Positions 19,586 through 26,759 of a DNA stretch of 64,000 nt are shown in pieces. Below the pieces are notes generated by a model. That model was not told where the DNA came from. It saw only the letters and a program-made list of their open reading frames with translations, and did not search any database. This stretch comes from Paramesorhizobium sp049065735 (lineage in GTDB: Bacteria; Pseudomonadota; Alphaproteobacteria; Rhizobiales; Rhizobiaceae), in contig NZ_JBAKHD010000002.1 of the NCBI RefSeq assembly GCF_049065735.1, forward strand, positions 124,001-188,000. The letters are read 5' to 3'. The stretch's first letter is position 1. The number at the start of each line of letters is the position of its first letter. The translations under genes were made by a program, and so were the position numbers.

Positions 19586-20626
19586 CTATCTCGCCTTCTC
19601 CGCAAACAGCTTCCAATGCTTCGGCATGAAAACGATCCGGCTGCCGTCCGCCGCGGGATAGCCGGCGGAAACTTCGATCTCGACGCGGGTACCCTCCACC
19701 TCCAATTCGATCCGGCGCGTGCCGCCCACCCGGCGGCTGGCCACCACCGTCCCGGCAATGCCATGGCCGGAGCCATCGGCAAGCTCCACATCATGCGGGC
19801 GGAAGTACAGCGTCGCCTCGCCGTCCGGCAGGCTGTCAGAGGAAAGGCCGGTGTTCTGTCCTGACACGAGCACAGCACCGTTTTCGATCTTCACCGGAAG
19901 GGTGCTCGACTCGCCGATGAAACCGTAGACGAAGGGCGAGTTGGGCCTGTCATAGACCTCGTCGGGCGTGCCGACCTGCTCGATGCGGCCCTGGCTCATG
20001 ACGACGACGCGGTCGGCGAGCTCCAGCGCTTCGTCCTGGTCGTGGGTGACGAAGATCGTGGTGTGGCCGGTCTTGTCGTGGATTTCGCGCAGCCAGCGGC
20101 GCAGTTCCTTGCGCACCTGCGCGTCGAGCGCGCCGAAGGGCTCATCGAGCAGCAGCACCTTCGGCTCGATCGCCATGGCGCGGGCGAGCGCGACGCGCTG
20201 GCGCTGGCCGCCGGAGAGCTGCGCGGGGTAGCGTTTTTCCAGCCCGTTCAGCTGGACGAAGTCGAGGAGCTCCAGCGCGCGGCGGCGGATTTCTTCCTTC
20301 GGCGGGCGGCTCGAGGATGGGCGCACTTTCAGGCCGAAACCGACATTATCGAGCACCGTCATGTGCCGAAATAAGGCATAATGCTGAAAAACGAACCCCA
20401 CATTGCGTTCCTGAACGGTCTTTTTCGAGGCATCATCATGGCCGAAGAACACCGTCCCCTCCGTCGGCGTCTCCAGCCCGGCGATAAGGCGCAAGAGCGT
20501 CGTCTTGCCGGAGCCGGAGGGGCCGAGCAGCGCGATCAGCTCGCCCGACCTGATATCGAGCGAAACATTGTGCAGCGCCGGGAACCGGTCGAACTCCTTG
20601 CGCACATCGACAACGCGAACTTCCAT
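19586..20626 (-). CDS. cysA: Sulfate/thiosulfate ABC transporter ATPase
   Basis: The 346-residue ATPase powers sulfate/thiosulfate import. It shows Walker A GPSGSGKTTLL, the ABC signature LSGGQRQRVALARA, Walker B VLLLDEPFGALD and the switch His in FVTHDQDEA. A C-terminal TOBE-like domain follows (about 240-346). Full length matches CysA. AAGGGGA precedes ATG 20626. It is the last gene of sbp-cysT-cysW-cysA, separated from cysW by a family A palindrome that may tune mRNA levels between the two. Confidence 0.95.
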   Translation of the reverse strand: MEVRVVDVRKEFDRFPALHNVSLDIRSGELIALLGPSGSGKTTLLRLIAGLETPTEGTVFFGHDDASKKTVQERNVGFVFQHYALFRHMTVLDNVGFGLKVRPSSSRPPKEEIRRRALELLDFVQLNGLEKRYPAQLSGGQRQRVALARAMAIEPKVLLLDEPFGALDAQVRKELRRWLREIHDKTGHTTIFVTHDQDEALELADRVVVMSQGRIEQVGTPDEVYDRPNSPFVYGFIGESSTLPVKIENGAVLVSGQNTGLSSDSLPDGEATLYFRPHDVELADGSGHGIAGTVVASRRVGGTRRIELEVEGTRVEIEVSAGYPAADGSRIVFMPKHWKLFAEKAR

Positions 20627-20657
20627 TCAGTATTCCCCTTTTAGTGTCCTGTTTCCC

Positions 20658-20700
20658 GCATAATCTTGACCGAAAAGTCTACAACTTTTCGGGATCATGC
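20658..20700. repeat. Palindromic repeat family A, copy 2
   Basis: A 43-nt imperfect palindrome (GCATAATC ... GATCATGC, core CCGAAAAGT / ACTTTTCGG) between cysW and cysA. It supplies the cysW stop codon: TGA at 20697-20695 on the minus strand is part of the GCATGATC arm. Confidence 0.85.
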
Positions 20701-21576
20701 ACCTGCCGCTACGAGCTCGGCGCTGTACCGCATTTCCAGAAGCGATTTCAAAACCAGCGTGACGAGCGCGAGCAGGGCTAGCAGCGACGCCACCGCGAAG
20801 GCGGCGACGAAGTTATATTCGTTGTAGAGAATTTCCACATGCAGCGGCATGGTGTTGGTCAGGCCGCGAATATGGCCTGAGACCACCGACACGGCGCCGA
20901 ACTCGCCCATGGCGCGGGCATTGCAGAGGAGCGTGCCGTAGAGCAGGCCCCATTTGATGTTGGGCAGCGTGACATAGCGGAAGGTCTGCCAGCCGCTCGC
21001 GCCGAGCGACAGCGCGGCTTCCTCGTCGCCCGTGCCCTGCTCCTGCATCAGCGGGATCAGCTCGCGCGCGACGAAGGGAAAGGTGACGAAGATCGTCGCC
21101 AGCACGATGCCCGGCACGGCGAACAGCACCTCGATGCCGTGGCTCTTGAGCCATGGGCCGAGCACACTGTGGCTGCCGAAGAGCAGCACGAAGACGAGGC
21201 CGGAAATGACCGGCGAAATCGAGAACGGCAGGTCGATGAGCGTGGTCAGGAACGCCTTGCCCTTGAACTCGTATTTGGCGATGGCCCAGGCGGCGGCGAC
21301 GCCGAAGACGAGATTGAGCGGCACGGCGATGGCCGCCACGAGCAAAGTCAGGCGGATGGCGGCAAGGGCATCCGGCTCGAAGAGCGAGGCGATATATTCG
21401 CCGGGGCCCTTCCGGAACGCCTCGACGAAAACCGAGACGAGCGGCAGCAGCAGGAACAGCACGAGAAAGACGAACGCGACTGCCATCAGGCCGTAGCGCG
21501 CGGACGGGCTTTCCGTCACCGCACTGTGGCGTTTGGGAGGCGCCTGCCGGCGCACCTTCACCGGACTAGGCGCCAT
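20695..21576 (-). CDS. cysW: Sulfate ABC transporter permease CysW
   Basis: This inner-membrane permease of 293 residues pairs with CysT to form the sulfate channel. It has about six membrane segments and the cytoplasmic EAA-type loop EAALSLGASGWQTFRYVTLP that contacts CysA. AGGAGGT abuts ATG 21582 directly but is 6 nt from ATG 21576, so 21576 (MAPSPVKV) is the likely start. The gene overlaps the end of cysT by 11 nt, implying coupled translation. The last codon runs straight into a family A repeat that provides the TGA stop. Confidence 0.93.
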   Translation of the reverse strand: MAPSPVKVRRQAPPKRHSAVTESPSARYGLMAVAFVFLVLFLLLPLVSVFVEAFRKGPGEYIASLFEPDALAAIRLTLLVAAIAVPLNLVFGVAAAWAIAKYEFKGKAFLTTLIDLPFSISPVISGLVFVLLFGSHSVLGPWLKSHGIEVLFAVPGIVLATIFVTFPFVARELIPLMQEQGTGDEEAALSLGASGWQTFRYVTLPNIKWGLLYGTLLCNARAMGEFGAVSVVSGHIRGLTNTMPLHVEILYNEYNFVAAFAVASLLALLALVTLVLKSLLEMRYSAELVAAGA

Positions 21577-22432
21577 AGCCATACCTCCTGCGGCTCCACG
21601 CCTGAATGAGATTAATCAAAAACAGCATGATGAAGGCGATGATCAGCATGATCGTCGCCACGGCGGTCGCGCCGGCATAATCATATTCCTCCAGGCGGAT
21701 GACGATCAGCAGCGGCGCGATTTCGGTCTGGTAGGGCGTGTTGCCGGCGATGAAGATGACGGAGCCGTATTCGCCGACCGCGCGGGCGAAGGCGAGCGCG
21801 AAGCCGGTGAGGATGGCGGGCTGCAGCCCCGGCAGCAGCACGCGCCAGATCGTCTGGAACCGGCTCGCGCCCAGCGTCGCCGCTGCTTCCTCGATCTCGC
21901 GATTGATCTCCTCCATGACCGGCTGCACAGTGCGCACGACGAAGGGCAGACCGATGAAGGTGAGGGCCACGATGATGCCGAGCTTGGTGAAGGCGATGCG
22001 CAGGTCAAGCGGCGCGACGAGCGAGCCGATCCAGCCATTGGGCGCATAGAGCGCGGTGAGCGCAATGCCGGCGACGGCGGTGGGTAGCGCGAAGGGCAGG
22101 TCCACGATGGCATCGACAAAACGCCGCCCCGGAAAACGATAGCGCACCAGCACCCAGGCGACGATGACACCGAACACCGCATTGATGAGCGCCGCCACCA
22201 GCGAGGTGCCGAAGCTCGTCTCCAGCGCGCGCAGTGTGCGCAAATCGGTGGCGATGTCCCAGAAGCCGGACCAGCCAAGCCCCGCCGTGCGCCATACGAG
22301 CCCGGAGAGCGGGATCAGGATGATCAGCGTCAGATAGGCAAGCGTAAAGCCGAGCGTCAGCCCGAAACCGGGAATGATGCTCGGCTTTTTCCACTGCCAC
22401 CCCGCCCGCGAAGCGACAGGAATGGAGGTCAT
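21566..22432 (-). CDS. cysT: Sulfate ABC transporter permease CysT
   Basis: A 288-residue inner-membrane permease, partner of CysW. It has about six membrane helices and the EAA-loop EAAATLGASRFQTIWRVLLP. ATG 22432 (MTSIPVAS) gives the family length. An upstream in-frame ATG at 22468 (with GAGGA before it) would add 12 residues, but lies inside a palindromic repeat and reads an unusual charged tail. The C terminus overlaps the cysW start. The gene belongs to sbp-cysT-cysW-cysA. Confidence 0.92.
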   Translation of the reverse strand: MTSIPVASRAGWQWKKPSIIPGFGLTLGFTLAYLTLIILIPLSGLVWRTAGLGWSGFWDIATDLRTLRALETSFGTSLVAALINAVFGVIVAWVLVRYRFPGRRFVDAIVDLPFALPTAVAGIALTALYAPNGWIGSLVAPLDLRIAFTKLGIIVALTFIGLPFVVRTVQPVMEEINREIEEAAATLGASRFQTIWRVLLPGLQPAILTGFALAFARAVGEYGSVIFIAGNTPYQTEIAPLLIVIRLEEYDYAGATAVATIMLIIAFIMLFLINLIQAWSRRRYGYGA

Positions 22433-22464
22433 GTTTTCATCGTCCCCACTGTCTTTTCTGGCCG

Positions 22465-22512
22465 TCATTCGTGGTCCTCGGGTTTAACCCGAGGATGTCC
22501 CAAGAATGACGG
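22465..22512. repeat. REP-like palindrome (family C) between sbp and cysT
   Basis: Nested inverted repeats: outer CGTCATTC / GAATGACG and inner CCTCGGGTTTAACCCGAGG. It sits between the sulfate-binding protein and the permeases, a common place for a hairpin that stabilises the upstream binding-protein mRNA. This is the only copy in the window. Confidence 0.7.
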
Positions 22513-22525
22513 GCGGATGACCCGT

Positions 22526-23554
22526 TTATTTCCCGGGCTTGTAAATCTGGTCGAACGTGCCGCCATCGCCGAAGTGATAGGGCTGCGCCTTGGCCCACCC
22601 GCCGAAAATGGGATCATCGATCGTCACCAGCGTCAAGTCCGGAAGTTTGGCGCGTTCCTCCGCCGGGACGAGTTCCGGCTTGGACGGGCGGTAGAAATGC
22701 TTTGCGGCGATGCGCTGGCCTTCCTCCGAATAGAGATAGGAGAGATAGGCTTCGGCGACCTTTCGTGTGCCCTTGGTATCGACATTCTTGTCCACGACGG
22801 CCACGGGCGGCTCGGCCAGGATCGATTGCGGGGGCACGACGATATCGAAGGCATCGGGACCAAATTCGGCGACCGAGAGATAGGCCTCGTTCTCCCAAGC
22901 GAGCAGCACGTCGCCGAGCTGGCGCTGGACGAAGGTGGTGGTGGCGCCGCGCGCGCCGGTATCGAGCACCGGCACATGCTTGAAGAGATCGGCCATATAT
23001 TGCTTTATCTTGGCTTCATCGCCGCCATATTGCTTGTGGGCCCAGGCCCAGGCAGCGAGATAGTTCCAGCGAGCGCCGCCCGAGGTCTTCGGATTCGGCG
23101 TGATGACCTCGACGCCGTCCTTGATGAGATCGCCCCAATCCTTGATCCCCTTGGGATTGCCCTTGCGGGTGAGGAAGACGATGGTGGAGGTGTATGGCGC
23201 GGAATTGTTGGGCAGGCGCTGGCGCCAATCGGGGTTGACGCTGCCCGATTCCTTGACGATGGCAGAAATGTCGCTTTCGAGCGCCAGCGTCACCACATCG
23301 GCATCGATGCCGTCAATGACAGAGCGCGCCTGCTTGCCCGAGCCGCCATGGGAGGTGCGGATCGTCACGTCCTCGCCGGTCTCGGCTTTCCAATGCTTGG
23401 CGAAGGCGGCGTTGTAGTCCTTGTAGAGTTCGCGAGTCGGGTCGTAGGAAACGTTGAGGATGGCCTGGTCGGCAAACGCTCCGGGGACGACGCCGAAAAC
23501 GGCGACACCGGCGAGGAGCGCCGCGAAGGGAATGGAGAGACTGTATCGAGCCAT
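22526..23554 (-). CDS. sbp: Periplasmic sulfate-binding protein
   Basis: The solute receptor of the sulfate importer has 342 residues. A Sec signal peptide (hydrophobic about 7-24, cleavage after GAFA about 28) precedes ILNVSYDPTRELYKDYN, the family signature. Other blocks are RTSHGGSGKQARSVIDG, which contributes to the anion pocket, and LGDVLLAWENEAYL. It closely resembles Sbp/CysP, and the choice between sulfate and thiosulfate preference cannot be made by eye. ATG 23554 has GGAG about 10 nt upstream. An in-frame start at 23602 would put extra residues before the signal peptide. It is the first gene of the operon. Confidence 0.94.
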   Translation of the reverse strand: MARYSLSIPFAALLAGVAVFGVVPGAFADQAILNVSYDPTRELYKDYNAAFAKHWKAETGEDVTIRTSHGGSGKQARSVIDGIDADVVTLALESDISAIVKESGSVNPDWRQRLPNNSAPYTSTIVFLTRKGNPKGIKDWGDLIKDGVEVITPNPKTSGGARWNYLAAWAWAHKQYGGDEAKIKQYMADLFKHVPVLDTGARGATTTFVQRQLGDVLLAWENEAYLSVAEFGPDAFDIVVPPQSILAEPPVAVVDKNVDTKGTRKVAEAYLSYLYSEEGQRIAAKHFYRPSKPELVPAEERAKLPDLTLVTIDDPIFGGWAKAQPYHFGDGGTFDQIYKPGK

Positions 23555-23652
23555 TGCGCTATCTCCGTGCTGAAGCCCTGTTTGGCCGCATGGGTTTCTC
23601 ACTCATGCTCGCAAAGGCTATCAATCACGAAAGAATGCGTGAATGCCATAAA

Positions 23653-23668
23653 CCACCTATTTTGGTGG
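23653..23668. promoter_or_regulatory. Small palindrome upstream of sbp
   Basis: CCACC-TATTTT-GGTGG lies about 100 nt upstream of the sbp start, next to an A/T-rich run (23669-23684). It could be an operator for a sulfur regulator or simply a hairpin. No regulator-binding motif is assigned. Confidence 0.3.
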
Positions 23669-23695
23669 AATTTAAAAAAATTTTCCTCCTCCGGT

Positions 23696-23800
23696 GGGGG
23701 AGGAAGGGAATAAGTGAGTAGGGGAATAGGGAAAGGGGTATTGTCTGACGGTCAGGCAATCCCGAACATATTCCCTTATTCCCCTATTCCCCTACTCCCC
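23696..23800. repeat. Repeat family B, copy 2 (GGGGAATA-type hairpin)
   Basis: A left arm of GGGAATA/GGGGAGTA-like units is followed by a central palindrome (TTGTCTGACGGTCAGGCAA) and a right arm of CCCTTATTCCCCTATTCCCC. It also encodes the last codons and the stop of the minus-strand small protein at 23776-23958. Confidence 0.85.
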
Positions 23801-23958
23801 TGATCGACATAAGCGAACTGCACCACGCCTGCGTCATGAGCGCGCGAGAGTTCGGTCTTATGCGGGCTGCGGTCGGCGCTCGCCGGCGCGATGAGGGCAG
23901 CCACGGTGAGCGCGGCGGCGGCGGCAATGCCGAGACGTCTTTCGGTGCGTGAATTCAT
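23776..23958 (-). CDS. Small secreted protein, unknown function
   Basis: A 60-residue protein with a probable signal peptide (MNSRTERRLG then an Ala-rich stretch, ending near APASA at about 30). The mature part is only about 30 residues and I recognise no family. AAGGA lies 9-13 nt before ATG 23958. The last eight residues and the TAA stop are encoded by the family B repeat, so the ancestral C terminus may have differed. An in-frame start at 24120 would extend it without a good ribosome-binding site. Confidence 0.55.
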   Translation of the reverse strand: MNSRTERRLGIAAAAALTVAALIAPASADRSPHKTELSRAHDAGVVQFAYVDQGSRGIGE

Positions 23959-24148
23959 CTCGTGTTTTCCTTCGTCCCAATAACAGCGAAACGCCTTCAA
24001 TGCCGTGGGATAAAAACTAGACCGCAAAGTCTGACGGAAATCAGCCAGAGGATCGGCAAAAATGCGGGCGGCGGCGGGCATTTGGTCGCAGCCATCCGGG
24101 TTAACTGGACCACGCGGCAACCCTGCACATGCTGCGCTTTGTTTTGCC

Positions 24149-24191
24149 GCATGATCTTATCCGAAAAGTCTGCAACTTTTCGGGATCATGC
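24149..24191. repeat. Palindromic repeat family A, copy 3 (canonical)
   Basis: The clearest copy: GCATGATC-TTAT-CCGAAAAGT-CTGCA-ACTTTTCGG-GATCATGC, 43 nt. On the minus strand it supplies the TAA stop of a 55-residue ORF. Confidence 0.9.
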
Positions 24192-24324
24192 TCGAGTGCC
24201 GCAAATGACATCCGCCCAGACGCGAAATCTCCGGCTTCAGGCCGGGACGGCCGCTCGGCAGCAGATCGAGCTGCCAGGAAAGCCCATCCACCGCCGCGAC
24301 GCGGTGGGAATCAAGACCGATCAT
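24157..24324 (-). CDS. Possible small protein ending in a palindromic repeat
   Basis: A 55-codon ORF (MIGLDSHRVAAVDGLSWQLD...) preceded by a strong ribosome-binding site (TGGAGGACCTG immediately before ATG 24324). Codon use resembles neighbouring genes up to about codon 44. The last 11 codons and the stop lie in the family A repeat. No signal peptide, membrane segment or known family is seen. It could be a real small protein truncated by the repeat, or a relic. Confidence 0.4.
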   Translation of the reverse strand: MIGLDSHRVAAVDGLSWQLDLLPSGRPGLKPEISRLGGCHLRHSSMIPKSCRLFG

Positions 24325-24520
24325 CAGGTCCTCCAATCGAAAGGGTTCAAGGCCCAGACATCAAAGGTTAAAGCGCAATCATGCGCATCTATATAAAGCC
24401 TAGAGTTCACCCCATAGTCAATGCCGATTTTATTAAAGTGTTTAGATTTCAATAAGTTAGAATTATTCTAGACTATTATAGTCATATTTAATCCCGGTTG
24501 CGAAGAGTGGAGGCGGGGGA

Positions 24521-25111
24521 TTACCCCGCCACCAGATTTTTCAGCTTTTCGAGCGCCGTATCCGGATTTTCCTCGAAGGCGATGGTGCCCTTCAGCCGGC
24601 CATTGCGGTCGATCAGGAACAGCGAGGCGGTATGGTCCATGGTGTAGCCGCCATCGTCGAGCGGCACCTTGCGGGCATAGACTTTCCATCCTGCGACCAC
24701 CTTGGCGATTTCCGCGGGATCGCCGGTGATCCCGGTGATGCGGTTGGTGAAATTGCCGGTATAGGCCTTCATGATCTCGGGCGTGTCACGCTCCGGATCG
24801 ACACTGATGAAGAAGGCGCGCAGATCCTTGCCCTGGTCGCCCAGCTTGTCGATAAGGCCCGCGAGCTCATAAAGCGTCGTCGGGCAGACATCCGGGCAAT
24901 GGGTGAAGCCGAAGAACAGCACGGTCGGATGGCCCGCGAAGGCCGCCTCGGTGATCGGCTTGCCGTCATGGTCGATGAGGTTGAACGAGGTGCCCAATTC
25001 CGCCGGCCTGACGGCGGGCTGGAACTTGCCATAGGCATAGACGGCGGCGACCAGCAGGCAAAGGACGGCTACCGCCGCCCAAAGCCCGTAACGGATGACC
25101 CTGGCGTTCAT
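24521..25111 (-). CDS. Sco/SenC copper chaperone for cytochrome oxidase
   Basis: This 196-residue thioredoxin-fold protein is held in the inner membrane by one N-terminal helix (about 8-28) and faces the periplasm. It delivers copper to the CuA site of cytochrome c oxidase. The metal ligands are all present: Cys72 and Cys76 in THCPDVCP and His160 in MDHTASLF. Its ATG (25111) overlaps the upstream TGA by one base (TGATG), so it is translationally coupled to the YcnI-PCuAC fusion gene. Confidence 0.93.
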   Translation of the reverse strand: MNARVIRYGLWAAVAVLCLLVAAVYAYGKFQPAVRPAELGTSFNLIDHDGKPITEAAFAGHPTVLFFGFTHCPDVCPTTLYELAGLIDKLGDQGKDLRAFFISVDPERDTPEIMKAYTGNFTNRITGITGDPAEIAKVVAGWKVYARKVPLDDGGYTMDHTASLFLIDRNGRLKGTIAFEENPDTALEKLKNLVAG

Positions 25112-26091
25112 CAGTGCTGGTGCTCCGAGGAAGATGCGCCTGCAGAGCCGACCTTGAAGGCCACATCCACCTTGCCGGCCTTCTCGAATTCGAGCGTGAC
25201 GGGCACGGTCTCGTGTTCCTTAAACGGCTTCACCACGTCCATGAACATGAGATGCAGGCCGCCCGGCTTCATTTCCACCGTCTCGCCCGCAGGCACGGCG
25301 ATGCCGTCCTTCAACTGGCGCATCTTCATGACATCGTTCTCCATGGTCATCTCATGGATCTCGACGCGTTTGGCGGCGGGCGATGTTGCGCCGACGAGCC
25401 TGTCGGCCTCGCTGCCGCTATTGGCGAGCTTGACGAAACCGGCGCCGACCTTCGCGCCCGGCACCATGGCGCGGACGAATGCATGGGAAATCTCGATGGA
25501 ACCGGCTTTGACCACCTTGTCTGCGTCGCCATGAGTACCATGCCCGGCATGCTCATCAGCAGAAGCGGCGGCGAGGACCTTCAATTCCGGCGCGGGGTGT
25601 TTCAAATCGTGCGGGTTCTGTCCCTCGGCGGGGATTTCCGTCCAGGCAACGGACGCATCCGGCCCGCATGATTGGGTGGCGGGGAAATAGAGCACTGTGT
25701 CCTTGTCGAAATTCGCGAGCCGCCCGACCACCACGAACTCATCATAGAATTCGTCCGGCAGGCTGCCGTCCGTCCAGCGCACCTCGACCACACCGGAGCG
25801 CACGTCCTTGCCATGGACCGTGTAGCTCTTCTGGTAATCGCCCTTCACCGTTTCCGTCTTCCAGCCGGCTTTCGGCATGGGTTGGGCGGAGACAAAGCCT
25901 TCCGGCAGCTTGATGCTGACGGCGGTGGTCGCCTTGCCGTCGCAGCCATGTGGAACGCGAAGAACGGCCTTGTAGGAGCCACCCGCCTTGGCCTCACCCT
26001 TTTCGAGCGTGGCGTGGGCGTGGGCGATAACGGGCATACCGGCGAGCGCCATAAGGGTTGCCGCGAAGGCGGCAGAGGGAATGATTTTCAT
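25111..26091 (-). CDS. YcnI (DUF1775)-PCuAC fusion copper-binding protein
   Basis: A periplasmic protein of 326 residues made of two copper domains. After a signal peptide (1-25) the mature chain starts near His24/His26 in HAHATLE, as in YcnI/DUF1775 proteins whose N-terminal His helps bind Cu(II) (domain about 26-170). A His-rich linker (DEHAGHGTHGD, 179-189) leads to a PCuAC domain (about 197-315) with ligands His246, Met248, His280 and Met282. The tail EHQH may also bind metal. PCuAC proteins pass Cu(I) to CuA sites, often together with Sco, which is encoded next. AGGA precedes ATG 26091. Confidence 0.92.
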   Translation of the reverse strand: MKIIPSAAFAATLMALAGMPVIAHAHATLEKGEAKAGGSYKAVLRVPHGCDGKATTAVSIKLPEGFVSAQPMPKAGWKTETVKGDYQKSYTVHGKDVRSGVVEVRWTDGSLPDEFYDEFVVVGRLANFDKDTVLYFPATQSCGPDASVAWTEIPAEGQNPHDLKHPAPELKVLAAASADEHAGHGTHGDADKVVKAGSIEISHAFVRAMVPGAKVGAGFVKLANSGSEADRLVGATSPAAKRVEIHEMTMENDVMKMRQLKDGIAVPAGETVEMKPGGLHLMFMDVVKPFKEHETVPVTLEFEKAGKVDVAFKVGSAGASSSEHQH

Positions 26092-26166
26092 CGTCTGTTT
26101 CCTGAAATGGGGATGTGTGGCGGCCATGCGCGAGCACGCGCGGAAGCCGGGATAATGCAGGTCAGG

Positions 26167-26556
26167 TCAGACGAAGGGCGGCGCTTGCGGCGGGGCCGAA
26201 GGCGGATAGCTGTCGCGCCGGATGACCGGCGCCACCGCAACGCGCGCGGCGACTTCGCCGGTGCTTAAGGCCGGTCCGGGCGCCTTTGGCGGGACCGGGC
26301 AAACGAAGCCTGAGGAGATGCGGCAGGCTTCGCAAGCCTGGCTGTAAAGGTGATCGTCATGGCCGCGATGATCGTCCCCTTTGCCCGAGGGCAGGCAGAG
26401 GACGGGGACGGTACCGTCAGGCAAGGTATAGGCGGCCAAATCATACCCGTCGCCGGGCCCAAGATCGATGGGCTTGTGCGCAAAGGCGACAAAAACGAGC
26501 GCGAGCGCGCATAAAAAGCGCACCATATACCGCCCGTTCAAGAGAATGTCGCGCAT
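26167..26556 (-). CDS. DUF2946-like small secreted protein
   Basis: The protein has 129 residues. It has an N-terminal hydrophobic stretch (VRFLCALALVFVAFA) and a central segment with VPVLCLPSGKGDDHRGHDDH and two Cys pairs (CEAC, FVCP) that could bind metal. The tail is Pro-rich. I place it, with moderate confidence, in the DUF2946 family, which commonly lies beside copper-chaperone genes. Here the YcnI-PCuAC gene follows 75 nt downstream on the same strand. ATG 26556 is a guess; ATG 26526 is also possible. The ribosome-binding site is weak. Confidence 0.7.
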   Translation of the reverse strand: MRDILLNGRYMVRFLCALALVFVAFAHKPIDLGPGDGYDLAAYTLPDGTVPVLCLPSGKGDDHRGHDDHLYSQACEACRISSGFVCPVPPKAPGPALSTGEVAARVAVAPVIRRDSYPPSAPPQAPPFV

Positions 26557-26759
26557 CGGTCTGCAGCTCGCCTTATTCACTTCTTGTTGATAGCGCACAA
26601 GCGAGAGCTTTGGAATGCGACAAACGCGAGCAGTTTGATTCCGCGCAAACAGAAGAAGGAAAATCGCCGCTGCGCCGCAACTCTTTAGCGGGCGCACCAT
26701 TGGCCTTTGTAACGAACTGCATTATCTCAGGCGCACGGATTTCAAGAACGGTTCAAAAC

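Noticed and set aside
26286..26759. N-terminal extension of the Mrp ATPase
   Set aside because: The in-frame extension is antisense to the DUF2946-like gene and its promoter, and is Arg-rich without family support; the fold begins at 26760.
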